56,517 nt of DNA from Deinococcales bacterium (GTDB lineage Bacteria; Deinococcota; Deinococci; Deinococcales; JAAFIG01). Positions 8,372-16,837 of this stretch are shown piece by piece (the stretch's first letter is position 1; each line of letters begins with the position of its first letter). Where the stretch lies: positions 1 to 56,517 of the forward strand of contig JANXTZ010000017.1 of NCBI GenBank assembly GCA_025352125.1, in the 5' to 3' direction. The notes under the pieces were generated by a model. It was not told where the DNA came from. It ran no database searches and saw nothing but the letters and a program-made list of their open reading frames with translations. The position numbers were made by a program, and so were the translations under genes.

Positions 8372-8930
8372 ATGAAACTCATTTTCATTTGTGGCGATCC
8401 CGCCCGTCAGGTGCGTCTTGGGATCAAGAAGCGATCTGGGCACGGGCAAATTGACGTTGGCTCGAGCACTGCAAAAATGAACGGGTTTAAAACTTTTTCA
8501 CAACCATCTGACCGTCGATTTAGCCTCGAGCATTTTTGGGTTTGACAACCCCAATTATTTTGATTACCTGCGCAGCTTGCGGCTCGAGGCGTTTGAACGC
8601 GCGGCAAACGCGAACATCAGCCTGATCTTCACGTTCTGGTACTCGAGTGTTCCTCAACCGAGCGTGGAAAAGTATCGACAGGTGATCGAATCTCGAGGTG
8701 GCAAGGTGTTGTTCGTGCGGCTTCACTGTCGCCCAGAAATTCTGGAACAGCGCGTGGTGAATGAATCGCGTCAAGATTGGAAAATTTCGAGTGTGAAAGA
8801 TTTGCGTGCGGCGCTCGAGAACACGGGCGATGTCATTCCTAGAACGTATTTGGAAATTGAGAATTCGGATTTGAGTGCACAGGTTGTGGCTCAAATGATT
8901 GCTTCAAAACTCGAGCTTCAACGCTCGTAA
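8372..8930 (+). pseudogene. Broken AAA/P-loop kinase-like gene (three frameshifts)
   Basis: Reading through the frames restores one protein: MKLIFICGDLGTGKLTLARA (P-loop GDLGTGK), then MNGFKTF, HNHLTVDLASSIFG, and an uninterrupted 117-residue tail to TAA 8930 with FVRLHC and RVVNESR. This matches a family of small P-loop nucleotide kinases with an HNHLTVDL motif. Three lesions break it: a 37-base insertion (8400-8436) flanked by 6-base GCGATC repeats inside the P-loop, one missing A in the run at 8473-8477, and one extra T in the run at 8494-8498. The two homopolymer changes could be assembly errors; the insertion is not a homopolymer error. Its 3' end overlaps the GH16 gene by 13 bases. Confidence 0.75.
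8400..8436 (+). repeat. 37-base insertion related to the 32.8 kb intergenic element
   Basis: Thirty-one inserted bases plus one copy of a GCGATC target duplication (8394-8399 and 8431-8436). Bases 8401-8430 match the reverse complement of 32839-32868 at 27 of 30 positions, including the first 20 in a row. The end can fold as TCTTG-GGAT-CAAGA. Removing it restores the P-loop frame. Confidence 0.65.
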
Positions 8931-9736
8931 ACCCGCACGTAATCGACTTTCATGGCTTGCGGAAACACACTGCTGGCATCTGGATTGCCGGGCCAGCCGC
9001 CGCCAACGGCGAGGTTGAGAATCAAAAAAAACTTGTGGTCAAAAACCCATTTGGCACCTTCGGGCAAATCTTTGGGCGTGCGGGTCTGATACAAAATCCC
9101 GTCCACGTACCAACGAATCGCTTCGGGTTCCCATTCGGTGGCGTAAACGTGAAAACCGTCGCTGAAAACCTGACTGCCAGTGTACGGCAGCCCGATGCCA
9201 TTCGCGCCCGAATATCCAGGTCCATGAATGGTGCCGTGCACTGTTTTTGGTTCCTTGCCAATGTTTTCCAGAATGTCAATTTCGCCGCAGGTGGGCCAGT
9301 TGATGGTGCCAATGTCTGAGCCGAGCATCCAAAATGCGGGCCACAAACCTTGTCCTTTCGGGATTCGGATGCGGGCTTCAAACCGACCGTATTGGCGCTC
9401 GAGCCTGTCTTTGGTCAGGATGCGTCCCGAGGTGTAAGCGCAATTGCCGTACCAGCAGCCGTTTTGAATCGTTTCTTTGATCGCTTTGATGACCAAATTT
9501 CCAGTGCCGTCCTGGTAAACGTTTTTGGTTTTGTTCGTGTAAAACTCGAGTTCATTGTTGCCCCAACCGCCACCACCGGTATCGAACTTCCAGATGTTGG
9601 TGTCAACGCTCGCGCCTTTGATGCCGTTAAATTCGTCGCTCCAGATGAGCTTCCAATCTTGTTGGGCGTTCGAGTTGTGAAGACCGAAACTCGAGATCAA
9701 AAGAATCAACACGAGGATTGGTACTACTTTTTTCAT
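8918..9736 (-). CDS. Secreted GH16 endo-beta-glucanase (laminarinase type)
   Basis: Secreted glycoside hydrolase of family 16, 272 residues, cleaving beta-1,3 or mixed-linkage glucans by a retaining mechanism. Seen: signal peptide (LVLILLISSFGL, cleavage after NSNA), WSDEFNG near the start of the mature enzyme, YTSGRILT, GRFEARIRIP, WPAFWMLG, and the catalytic GEIDILE with nucleophile E152, D154 and acid/base E157. The bulge Leu-Glu form EIDILE is the beta-1,3-glucanase pattern. No carbohydrate-binding module is attached. It stands alone between the broken kinase gene and the flavoprotein. It might feed on algal or fungal glucan. Confidence 0.92.
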   Translation of the reverse strand: MKKVVPILVLILLISSFGLHNSNAQQDWKLIWSDEFNGIKGASVDTNIWKFDTGGGGWGNNELEFYTNKTKNVYQDGTGNLVIKAIKETIQNGCWYGNCAYTSGRILTKDRLERQYGRFEARIRIPKGQGLWPAFWMLGSDIGTINWPTCGEIDILENIGKEPKTVHGTIHGPGYSGANGIGLPYTGSQVFSDGFHVYATEWEPEAIRWYVDGILYQTRTPKDLPEGAKWVFDHKFFLILNLAVGGGWPGNPDASSVFPQAMKVDYVRVYER

Positions 9737-9776
9737 GGTTTAAGATTACGTCAAATTCTCGGGCAATACTCGAATC

Positions 9777-10757
9777 TCAAGCGCCAACTTCTAAATTTGT
9801 CCGATGTCCCAAAGAACGGGACTCGAGTTTTTGCAGGTACTGATCGATCATGACCGCCGCAATATTGCCCGAACCTGCTGCTATCGACACCTGCTGGGTT
9901 TGGGGTTGAACGTCGCCTGCCGCCCAAACGCCCGCCAGAAATTCGCCGTCCGCCGCACCCTCGAGTTGGACTTGTCCGCGCCAAGCGGTCTTGATATGAC
10001 CCTTTGGAGCGAGTTGCAAACCCAGTTGTTTTGCCAAATCGGTGCGCGGCACTTTGGGACTCGAGATGTAAAACCCATCCGCTTCAACTCGAGTTCCATC
10101 CTCGAGAATCAGCGCCCTGACCATACCTTTTGCGCCGTCAACACTCGCAATCTGCCCCTCGATCACTTCGAGATTTAATTTCTGGCGTTTGGCTTCAAAT
10201 TCTGGTTTGAATTCCGTGCCGCCCGTCAACAGCAGGCGCACGCGGCTTGCAAATTCGGCAAGCGGTGCGGCTTCGGCTACCGCGCTGTTCGCGCCAGCCA
10301 CCCCGATCACCACAATGTCCTTGCCCAACAACTCTGGGCTTTCGCAATCGGGGCAATAATAGGTATTGCCTTTTGCGGCGTATTTCAAAAACGGTTCGTA
10401 CCCGCCGGAGATCAGCGGATGATGGCGAGCCACGCCAGTTGCCAGCAGGAGGGTTTTGGCTTCAAACTTCTCGCCCTTTGTGGTCTCGAGCACGAACTGC
10501 CCAGCGCGTCCAGAAACCTGGCTGACACTGCCAGAAACGATTTTTGCTCCCGCCTTTTCCGCCTCGAGTTTCATGGTTTTTTGAATTTGCACGCCCGTCT
10601 GAGCCACAAAACCTGGGACGTTCCAAAGTTCGGTCAAGGTGTAAAACAGTGGTCCTGATCGCCTGTCGATCACCAGCACCGAACGCTTGTGAAATGCCAG
10701 ATGGAGCGCCGCCGAAAGTCCGGCAGGTCCGCCGCCAACGATGATCGTGTCAAACAT
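9777..10757 (-). CDS. Thioredoxin-reductase-like NAD(P)H/FAD oxidoreductase
   Basis: Flavoprotein of 326 residues with the two-domain thioredoxin reductase layout: FAD-binding GGGPAG at 8-13, ATG motif LLLATGVARH, a redox-candidate pair C135-P-D-C138 where thioredoxin reductases carry CATC, a NAD(P)-binding VVIGVAGANSAVAEAA segment, and the C-terminal FAD motif AAGDVQPQTQQVSIAAGSG. The second-domain glycine motif reads GVAGANSA rather than GGGNSA, so nucleotide choice is uncertain. It could reduce thioredoxin, another redoxin or ferredoxin. It is single, with no thioredoxin gene beside it. Confidence 0.85.
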   Translation of the reverse strand: MFDTIIVGGGPAGLSAALHLAFHKRSVLVIDRRSGPLFYTLTELWNVPGFVAQTGVQIQKTMKLEAEKAGAKIVSGSVSQVSGRAGQFVLETTKGEKFEAKTLLLATGVARHHPLISGGYEPFLKYAAKGNTYYCPDCESPELLGKDIVVIGVAGANSAVAEAAPLAEFASRVRLLLTGGTEFKPEFEAKRQKLNLEVIEGQIASVDGAKGMVRALILEDGTRVEADGFYISSPKVPRTDLAKQLGLQLAPKGHIKTAWRGQVQLEGAADGEFLAGVWAAGDVQPQTQQVSIAAGSGNIAAVMIDQYLQKLESRSLGHRTNLEVGA

Positions 10758-10899
10758 CCAAACTCCTTAGGCTCGAGGGTTATTCTTTCTCGAGTCATCA
10801 TACTTTTTGATTTGCGCCGCGCCAAATGGCACTTGTGAAGGTACGCTCAATTCTGGTTTTGGGTTCAAGCGGCTATGCTTGGCATTTCAGGAGGTTTTT

Positions 10900-11406
10900 A
10901 TGCTCAACAAAAGGATGACGTTGTTGGTGTTTACGGCTTTGATGTTGGGGGCTTGCGTACCGACGAGCACGCAACCAGCTCCTGCTCCGTTGATGAACAG
11001 CGCCCCAGGGACGCCAGTTGGACTGGATAAAACCTGTGCGCCCGAGCAAACCTTGACCATCGCGCCAGTCAACTCGAGCACGCCCGACACCGAACCAAAC
11101 CAGTTTTGTTTTGCACCCGCCTTAAACGCCAATCCTGACCCAGGCGTCGCCGTCTCGAGCAACACGATCACGGTGCGCGGCGTGAATCAACCAACGCCAT
11201 TGACGGCTTCAAATGGCGCGACCGTTTACGTCAACGATCAGTACCTCGAGTATTTCAGTCCGCAATCGACGCCTAAAATGGTGAAACTGGGCGATAAGAT
11301 TCGGGTTTTGGGAAGCTCGAGTAACCTCTACAATGATTCTGTTGGGTATGCCTTGACCATCGGTGGCGTGAGTGACACATTTTATGTCATTACCAAAACC
11401 AAGTAA
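10900..11406 (+). CDS. Lipoprotein of unknown function
   Basis: Lipoprotein of 168 residues: type II signal peptide with lipobox LGAC, then a Thr/Pro/Ala-rich spacer and a small beta-rich domain. AGGAGG at 10889-10894 fixes ATG 10900; the frame is open further upstream without a ribosome site. A possible -10 TATGCT lies at 10874-10879. No named family recognised. It faces convergently the kinase/PQQ gene. Confidence 0.75.
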   Translation: MLNKRMTLLVFTALMLGACVPTSTQPAPAPLMNSAPGTPVGLDKTCAPEQTLTIAPVNSSTPDTEPNQFCFAPALNANPDPGVAVSSNTITVRGVNQPTPLTASNGATVYVNDQYLEYFSPQSTPKMVKLGDKIRVLGSSSNLYNDSVGYALTIGGVSDTFYVITKTK

Positions 11407-11491
11407 TTCTCCAACTCTTGGAAAACATCCATAAATGATGTCGGTGTGTGGGGCGAGGCGACTCGAGAAGCGAAACTTGTAGCTCGGGTTT

Positions 11492-13408
11492 TTAGCGGTA
11501 ACAGCGAATTTTTCCGTCCAAGGAGGGCACGATCAGCATTCCATCGGTGATGATCGGCGTGCATTGCACGCCACCCTCGAGTTGATCCTCAAACAGGACG
11601 CGTCCAGTGTTGGCTTGCACGCCGCGCACCTCACCCGCCTCGGACGCCAGGTACAACATCCCCCGCGAGACGATTGGGCTGGCGGTCAGGCGTCCCTCCA
11701 GCTCGAGTTCCCAAATATCATCGCCAGTCTCGAGTTTTAGGGCTTGAACCTTGTTCGCCCATGATCCCAGAAAGACCTGTCCGTTCCAGATGGCGGGCGA
11801 CGCCCAGATTTCACCTTCAACGTCATAGGTCCACAAGGGTTCGTCTTGCGGGCGCAGACGACCTTCGACGCGTGACAGGTGCAGGGCATGGACTTCGCCC
11901 TTCCAGGTTGGCACAACCAGAATGGCGTCTTCGGGCTGGCTTGGATGGCGCGAAATGGCGGGGGTGGCATGGACGCTGCCCATCTCGACCTTCCACTCGA
12001 GCGTCCCAGTGTTGGCATTGATGGCGTGAAGCCAACCGTTTTCGTCGCCGACAAAGCACACGCCGCCCCAGATCACGGGCGAACCCGCCATCGCCGCAGC
12101 GGTGCGGTACGTCCACAATGGCTTGCCGTTTTTGAGGGCGTGAACCTGTTCGTCCCTCGAGGCGACCAGCCAGATGTCGCCCCATTTGGTGGGGGCGGCG
12201 GTGATTTCGGCGCGGGTGCGATGCGTCCAGCGTGTCACGCCGGTGCGCCATTCGACACAGCGCACCAGCCCGTCCCAGCCAGCATAAACGATGCAGTCAC
12301 CGTCGAAGGTGGCGGGTGCGGTCACCTCGTCGTTGCTGGGGAAATCGGCGTAACGCGCCCCGCTCGCCAGCTCGAGCACACTCAAGACCCCAGACCGAGT
12401 GCCGAGGGCAAAATGGTCGCGGTTGGCGGTGACCGCCATTGGCCAGGCAATTTCACCTGGCAAAGCAATGTTCCAGGCTGGTTTCAATTGATCCGCCCGG
12501 GCGGGACCCCCAGGATGTACCCCCGTTCGCGCCGCGCCGCCACGGAATTGGGCGGGAACGTGCTCGCGCCAGACCCGTTCGGCGGCGGCTTCGAGCGTGA
12601 CCCGCGCCAGCACCGGACGATCACCAGATTGCTTCTCGAGAAATTGCAAGACCGCCTTCGAGATCGCGTTTGGCACTGCGGGATTGACCTGCTCGAGGTT
12701 CTCGGGTTTTTCGTAGACGTGTTGGTACAGCACGCCCTGGTCGTTGTCGGCTTCAAACACGGCGCGTCCGGTGGCGGCGCGGTACAAGACTGCGCCAAAG
12801 GCGTAAAGGTCGCTGGCGGCTTCGACCACGCCGCCCCGAGCTTGCTCTGGAGCCATGTACTGCGGTGTGCCCAGCGTGTAACCGGTGCGGGTCAAGTCTC
12901 TGGTGGCATCCGAGACATAGACCAGCCCGAAGTCCATGACACGAGGGTGGAAATCTTTGTCGAGCAAAATATTGCGCGGCGTCAGATCGCGGTGAACAAT
13001 GCCCTTGGCGTGAATGTGTGCGAGCGCATCTGCCGCCTCGCAGGCGACACTCAAAAAACGTTCGAAGTCGTCACTGCTGTCCTCGAGCGGTCCGATGCTC
13101 GAGATCAAGCCTCCAGTCAGCAGTTCCATGGTGAAGAACACCCGACCCGCGTCCTCGCCGAGGTCGTAAATGCCGATGATGCCAGGGTGCGAAATCTGTG
13201 CCAGGGTGCGAATTTCGCGTCCGAAGCGTTCGCGGTCCACCGGCAGCACGTGCTCGTGCAAGAGTTTGAGTGCCACGTCGCGCTTGAGATGCGTGTCGTA
13301 GGCTCGCCAGACCACTGCCATGCCACCCTCGCCGACGGGTTCGCGCAGCAGGTAACGACCGCCCAGCATGACGCCAGAAGTGTCTGTGATTGTGATGTCT
13401 GACATCAT
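11492..13408 (-). CDS. Ser/Thr protein kinase with C-terminal PQQ-type beta-propeller
   Basis: Protein of 638 residues. Kinase domain at about 18-275: GEGGMAVVW glycine loop, VALKLL Lys, HRDLTPRNILL catalytic loop, DFGLVY, GTPQYMAPEQ activation end. The C-terminal half (about 300-638) is a propeller of repeated blades with the pattern W...(A/G)SPV.W/G.V..G...G.(L/V)(H/R)A.....G...W, the PQQ/quinoprotein repeat. There is no membrane segment between them, so the sensor would face the cytoplasm. Start may be either of two adjacent ATGs (13408 or 13405). GC is higher and CTCGAG sparser (10 copies in 1.9 kb) than in its neighbours. Such kinase-propeller fusions are common in Deinococcota; the ligand is unknown. 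Confidence 0.9.
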   Translation of the reverse strand: MMSDITITDTSGVMLGGRYLLREPVGEGGMAVVWRAYDTHLKRDVALKLLHEHVLPVDRERFGREIRTLAQISHPGIIGIYDLGEDAGRVFFTMELLTGGLISSIGPLEDSSDDFERFLSVACEAADALAHIHAKGIVHRDLTPRNILLDKDFHPRVMDFGLVYVSDATRDLTRTGYTLGTPQYMAPEQARGGVVEAASDLYAFGAVLYRAATGRAVFEADNDQGVLYQHVYEKPENLEQVNPAVPNAISKAVLQFLEKQSGDRPVLARVTLEAAAERVWREHVPAQFRGGAARTGVHPGGPARADQLKPAWNIALPGEIAWPMAVTANRDHFALGTRSGVLSVLELASGARYADFPSNDEVTAPATFDGDCIVYAGWDGLVRCVEWRTGVTRWTHRTRAEITAAPTKWGDIWLVASRDEQVHALKNGKPLWTYRTAAAMAGSPVIWGGVCFVGDENGWLHAINANTGTLEWKVEMGSVHATPAISRHPSQPEDAILVVPTWKGEVHALHLSRVEGRLRPQDEPLWTYDVEGEIWASPAIWNGQVFLGSWANKVQALKLETGDDIWELELEGRLTASPIVSRGMLYLASEAGEVRGVQANTGRVLFEDQLEGGVQCTPIITDGMLIVPSLDGKIRCYR

Positions 13409-13485
13409 GTAAACCCCGTCACAAAGTCTAACCCGTACCTATCACCAGAATCTCGAGGTTTAACGTTTCATGAACGCAACCCGAG

Positions 13486-13944
13486 TCACATCATCAGTTC
13501 GGTAAATTCCTCGAGCAGCGCCGTTGCCGCCAGCACCGTGCGAGCCGTGACAAAGATTGTGTCTTGCCCTGCCAGCGTGCCGACAATGTCGTCTCTGAAC
13601 AAACGATCCAACACGTAAGCCACACCGATGGCGTGACCGTCGGTGGTTTTTAACACCAAAATATTTTCGCCGCGATCAACGTCGTGCACAAATTGCTTGA
13701 ATCGCATTTTTAACTCGTCCATGACATCGCTGGCTAAACTTAAAGGCGCGAGTGCATAGCGGTGTCTGCCCTTGCCCATTGGCAGCCTGACAAGGCGCAT
13801 CTCGGTGATGTCGCGGCTGACCGTTGCCTGCGTGACCATCACGCCGTCGCGCTCGAGGTGTTCGACCAATTCCGCCTGGGTTTGGACAAATTCCCTGGAG
13901 ACAATGTCTTCAATTCGTTTATGACGCTGTTCTTTGGAAAGCAT
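13486..13944 (-). CDS. argR: Arginine repressor ArgR
   Basis: Arginine-responsive repressor/activator of 152 residues. The N-terminal winged helix contains the ArgR DNA-reading segment [17 protein letters not shown]. The C-terminal oligomerisation and arginine-binding domain ends with [11 protein letters not shown], the family's GTxAGxDTI motif. No arginine biosynthesis genes are in the window, so targets lie elsewhere. The start ATG 13944 is 10 bases from the -10 TATATT, so the message is nearly leaderless. An ARG-box-like palindrome sits inside the promoter, suggesting autoregulation. Confidence 0.94.
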   Translation of the reverse strand: MLSKEQRHKRIEDIVSREFVQTQAELVEHLERDGVMVTQATVSRDITEMRLVRLPMGKGRHRYALAPLSLASDVMDELKMRFKQFVHDVDRGENILVLKTTDGHAIGVAYVLDRLFRDDIVGTLAGQDTIFVTARTVLAATALLEEFTELMM

Positions 13945-13954
13945 AAGTGAACTG

Positions 13955-13981
13955 AATATACAGCATTTTTATGCAAGTCAA
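13955..13981 (-). promoter_or_regulatory. argR promoter with ARG-box operator
   Basis: Minus strand: TTGACT (13976-13981), then TGCATAAAAATGC (13963-13975), then TATATT (13955-13960). The central 13-mer is a near-perfect palindrome with the AT-rich core of known ARG boxes and fills the spacer, which is a short 15 bases. Repression by occlusion and autoregulation is the likely logic. Confidence 0.55.
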
Positions 13982-14106
13982 GCTTGATTAAGCGACATTC
14001 AATGCCAGCAATATCCAAGCTTCCAAAATTCTTTCTCAAGAAAAGCTAAAGACCCCATGCAGGGAATTTACCTGTCAAGCACGAATAAAACCTCAAAATG
14101 GCGGTG

Positions 14107-14135
14107 TTGATCTTGAGGCTGGGTCATCGTAGACT
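14107..14135 (+). promoter_or_regulatory. Promoter of the TPR protein gene
   Basis: TTGATC (14107-14112) and TAGACT (14130-14135) with a 17-base spacer. A ribosome site GGAGGA (14155-14160) follows, so this message has a leader, unlike the leaderless ones nearby. Confidence 0.55.
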
Positions 14136-14166
14136 GAACCCAGTCCAAAAATCTGGAGGAAACCTT

Positions 14167-14886
14167 ATGAAAAAGATTTTGCTGAGCGCCGCGCTGTTTG
14201 CTGCAATGTCACTGCTCACCTCGAGCCTCGCCACGCCCTTACAAGATGCCCAGAAGTTGTACACCAAAGGCGACTTCAAAGCTGCCGTTGACATTGCCAA
14301 CGACATTCAAAGCAGTGAGGGTCAAACCCTGGCAGCCAAAGCCAACAGCATCTACGCCAGCACCCAAAGCGACAACAAACAAGAAGCCATCTACGCCGAA
14401 TCCGAAAAATACGCCAACAACGCCATCAAGTTAAACAGCAAGTACAGCGACGCCTACTTCGAGCTGGCTCGCGCCCTTGGACGGCTCTCGCAACTTCGCG
14501 GCACACTCGCCGCCCTCTCGCAAGGTTTGGGAACCAAAGTTAAATCCGCGCTCGAGACTTGCATTGACCTTGACCGCAACAGCGCCGAGTGCATGGTTTC
14601 TTTTGGTTTGTGGCACGCCGAAATTGTCGCCAAGGGCGTGGGTTGGATTTATGGCGCGAACGAGGGCGCAAGCATCAATTTTTTTGAACGTGCCATCGCC
14701 ATTGAACCCAAAATCATCATTCACCGCGTCGAATACGCCCACGGAATGCTGCTTTTGAACCGCGACAAGTACAAAGCCGCCGCCAAAAGTCAGCTCGAGA
14801 TTGCCCTCAAACTCGAACCTCGGGACGCCGCCGACAAACTCGATCTGGAACGCGCGAAACGTGATTTGGCGGATTTGAACAAGTAA
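14167..14886 (+). CDS. Exported tetratricopeptide-repeat protein
   Basis: Protein of 239 residues with a signal peptide (KKILLSAALFAAMSLLTSSLA). The mature part is helical, with TPR-like pairs: alternating small/large residues around YTKGDFKAAVDIAND, YAESEKYANNAIKLNSKYSDAYFELARAL and AAAKSQLEIALKLEP. TPR solenoids mediate protein contacts in periplasm or outer membrane assembly; the partner is unknown. GGAGGA at 14155-14160 fixes ATG 14167. Transcribed alone from a strong-looking promoter. Confidence 0.8.
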   Translation: MKKILLSAALFAAMSLLTSSLATPLQDAQKLYTKGDFKAAVDIANDIQSSEGQTLAAKANSIYASTQSDNKQEAIYAESEKYANNAIKLNSKYSDAYFELARALGRLSQLRGTLAALSQGLGTKVKSALETCIDLDRNSAECMVSFGLWHAEIVAKGVGWIYGANEGASINFFERAIAIEPKIIIHRVEYAHGMLLLNRDKYKAAAKSQLEIALKLEPRDAADKLDLERAKRDLADLNK

Positions 14887-14970
14887 ACCTTGCAATGTTG
14901 GAAGCTCGAGGCGTCGCGGCATGAACGCGATCAACTCGAGCTTCTCGCATTTCATAAATTTAAAACAGTG

Positions 14971-14976
14971 TAGAAT
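14971..14976 (+). promoter_or_regulatory. -10 box for leaderless phosphoribosyltransferase message
   Basis: TAGAAT ends 8 bases before GTG 14985, so transcription should begin at or next to the start codon. No ribosome site is present. No convincing -35 seen. Confidence 0.45.
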
Positions 14977-14984
14977 TTGCAAAC

Positions 14985-15521
14985 GTGGAAACGCATAGAG
15001 TTCAAATTGGTTCGATCAGCCGCGACTTGCCGATCATCGAAGTCGCCCCTGGTGTCAGTGTGGCACTGTTCAATCTTCTCGGCGATGCACCGATGACCGA
15101 AGAGGCGGGCAAGCTGCTGGCGGCAAAACTCCCGAGCAACGTCGATGTTCTGATTACCCCCGAAGTCAAAGCCGTACCACTGGCGCACGTCATCTCGAGA
15201 ATTACCGGCAAGCCCTACATTGTGGCGCGAAAAACCGCCAAACCGTACATGAAAACCCCAGTCGTGCGCGAGGTGATTTCGATCACCACCGGCAAACCGC
15301 AACTGCTGGTGATTGACGGATTTGACGTGGACATCATTCAGGGCAAAAACGTGGCAATCATTGACGATGTGGTCAGCACGGGCGGCACGCTGCGCAGTCT
15401 CTCGAGCCTGATGGCAGAAATCGGTGGCACTGTCGTGGCAACGCTGACCGTGTTCACCGAGGGCGATGCTCGAGACGACGTGATTTCTCTGGGTCATTTG
15501 CCTTTGTACCTCAAAAAATAA
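14985..15521 (+). CDS. Purine-type phosphoribosyltransferase (first of pair)
   Basis: Type I phosphoribosyltransferase of 178 residues, converting a nucleobase and PRPP to a nucleotide. Seen: the PRPP loop [13 protein letters not shown] at 123-135 with the two acidic residues, a [10 protein letters not shown] region and a flexible-loop-like RKTAKPYM segment. Overall shape is near adenine/xanthine phosphoribosyltransferases; base choice is not readable. GTG start without ribosome site, directly behind a -10 box. A diverged paralogue follows 65 bases later with its own Shine-Dalgarno. Confidence 0.85.
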   Translation: METHRVQIGSISRDLPIIEVAPGVSVALFNLLGDAPMTEEAGKLLAAKLPSNVDVLITPEVKAVPLAHVISRITGKPYIVARKTAKPYMKTPVVREVISITTGKPQLLVIDGFDVDIIQGKNVAIIDDVVSTGGTLRSLSSLMAEIGGTVVATLTVFTEGDARDDVISLGHLPLYLKK

Positions 15522-15586
15522 TTTCCCTGAATTAACGTCGCGCACGAAGTAAGCTGAAATCCTCAAGCTCTAACTTTGGAGGTTTT

Positions 15587-16144
15587 ATGAACTCAACAAG
15601 TCCAGTTGACATGTTTGCGTTGACCATCGGTGGTATCACCCGAGACGTGCCGCTCGTACGTCTGGCATCCAACCGTCGTCTGCCGCTCGTCGAATTTTTG
15701 GGCGACACCCAACTGTGTGCCGCCGCCGCCCTGGAATTGCAAAAACTGCTGCCCGAAAACGCCCAGGTTTTGTTCACCTGCGAAACCTCGAGCATTCCAC
15801 TGGTGCACGATTTGGCACAGATTTCCAAGTTGCCTTACGAGGTTGCCCGCAAGCGCCGCCGTCCGTACATGAACGACCCGTTGATACAAGAGGTTGCCAG
15901 CATGACCCTTGGCGTCGGCGAAACGTTGTGGCTCGACAAAAACCGAAGTGAAAATCTGAAAGGCAAGCAGGTCGTGATTGTGCTCGACGTGGTTGCCAGT
16001 GGCGGCACGATTCAAGCTTTGGAGCGCCTGATCTTGCGCTCTGGTGGCAAAGTTTGCGCCAGGGTTGCGGCGTTCAGTCAAGGCAAACCAAAACTCGAGT
16101 TGAAGGTGGCGCAGGAATTGCCGATTTTTGATGGTGTGGGATAG
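15587..16144 (+). CDS. Phosphoribosyltransferase paralogue (second of pair)
   Basis: Protein of 185 residues clearly homologous to its upstream neighbour (shared ITRDVPL, LVEFLGD and RKRRRPYM positions). The PRPP loop reads VVIVLDVVASGGT and has a single Asp where the neighbour has Asp-Asp. That may lower catalysis or indicate a regulatory, PRPP-sensing role, as in PurR-type proteins, though there is no DNA-binding domain. GGAGG just before ATG 15587. Likely a local duplication followed by divergence. Confidence 0.78.
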   Translation: MNSTSPVDMFALTIGGITRDVPLVRLASNRRLPLVEFLGDTQLCAAAALELQKLLPENAQVLFTCETSSIPLVHDLAQISKLPYEVARKRRRPYMNDPLIQEVASMTLGVGETLWLDKNRSENLKGKQVVIVLDVVASGGTIQALERLILRSGGKVCARVAAFSQGKPKLELKVAQELPIFDGVG

Positions 16145-16171
16145 ATTCAACCGCCGCGTCAAAATGCGTTC

Positions 16172-16711
16172 TCACGGCGTGATTTGATACAGCAAACCGT
16201 CCTCGATTTTGTAGAGTAGTGGCACAACATTTACTTTCGGATAACGATCTCTTAGGCGTTGCACCTCGAGCAGCACGAATTCGACCTCATCTTCAATCTC
16301 GAAAAAAGGCGCGTATTGAAAAAAGTAATCCTTGGCGCGTTGCTCGTCCCAACCCGCCACGTCGATCATGCCGCGCACGAAGGCGTTGTATTTCCCGGAC
16401 AGGTTCACCATGCCGCAATTGGTGTGCGCCACCAGGGCAATGTGGCTGACGCCGCCGACGCCTATGGCAAACGAGACCCGAAATTCGTTGTGTCGCATGT
16501 TTGCGCCACTGGTTCGCAGCACGAAGGCAAAATTGTCTGGAAGCCGCAATTGCTTGCGGTTGTCCATGCACATGCCAATCAGCAATTCGGCTTTTTCAAA
16601 ACGCTCAAAATCGCGGTTTAAATTGTGAAACTCGAGAAGGTGCCCGACGGGAGTATCGCGGTATTTCTCGAGGATGTCAGCGCTTTTGGTGACGGCAATG
16701 ATCTCTGGCAC
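16172..16711 (-). CDS. Beta-carbonic anhydrase-like protein
   Basis: Protein of 179 residues with the beta-carbonic anhydrase zinc site: C-M-D-N-R (C48, D50, R52) and H-T-N-C-G (H96, C99), numbered from GTG 16711. The usual GN(A/S)G segment is replaced by RTSGANMR, so it may be a carbonic-anhydrase-like paralogue rather than an efficient CO2 hydratase. Start: the frame is open to TTG 16747, but that TTGGCG is the -35 box of a promoter whose TAGACT (16719-16724) places transcription at the GTG 16711. It stands alone, convergent with the phosphoribosyltransferase pair. Confidence 0.82.
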   Translation of the reverse strand: MPEIIAVTKSADILEKYRDTPVGHLLEFHNLNRDFERFEKAELLIGMCMDNRKQLRLPDNFAFVLRTSGANMRHNEFRVSFAIGVGGVSHIALVAHTNCGMVNLSGKYNAFVRGMIDVAGWDEQRAKDYFFQYAPFFEIEDEVEFVLLEVQRLRDRYPKVNVVPLLYKIEDGLLYQITP

Positions 16712-16718
16712 ATCCAAG

Positions 16719-16747
16719 AGTCTACCTTGAAGCTCCAAGTGCGCCAA
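16719..16747 (-). promoter_or_regulatory. Leaderless promoter of the carbonic anhydrase-like gene
   Basis: TTGGCG (16742-16747), 17 bases, TAGACT (16719-16724), then 7 bases to GTG 16711. This decides the start codon and excludes the longer reading. Confidence 0.6.
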
Positions 16748-16815
16748 AAGTTTATTTCAAGATGATTGGAAGCGACAGCAGGACCCTCCCAGGGTGTTTT
16801 TAAAAGTACCCAAAA

Positions 16816-16837
16816 AAAATAGGATTAAAATAGGATT
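16816..16837 (+). repeat. Perfect 11-base tandem repeat upstream of icd
   Basis: AAAATAGGATT occurs twice in direct succession (16816-16826, 16827-16837), one helical turn apart, ending 20 bases before a possible -10 TATCCT (16857-16862) that lies 8 bases before the icd ATG. The position over the -35 region makes it a candidate regulator-binding site. Confidence 0.45.

Noticed and set aside
11879..13402. 507-codon open frame on the plus strand
   Set aside because: It is the antisense of the kinase/PQQ-propeller gene; its residues show no domain, while the minus strand has every kinase motif.
16775..16800. Short hairpin ACCCT-CCC-AGGGT followed by T-run upstream of icd
   Set aside because: Only five pairs and no gene reading into it on that strand, so not called as a terminator.
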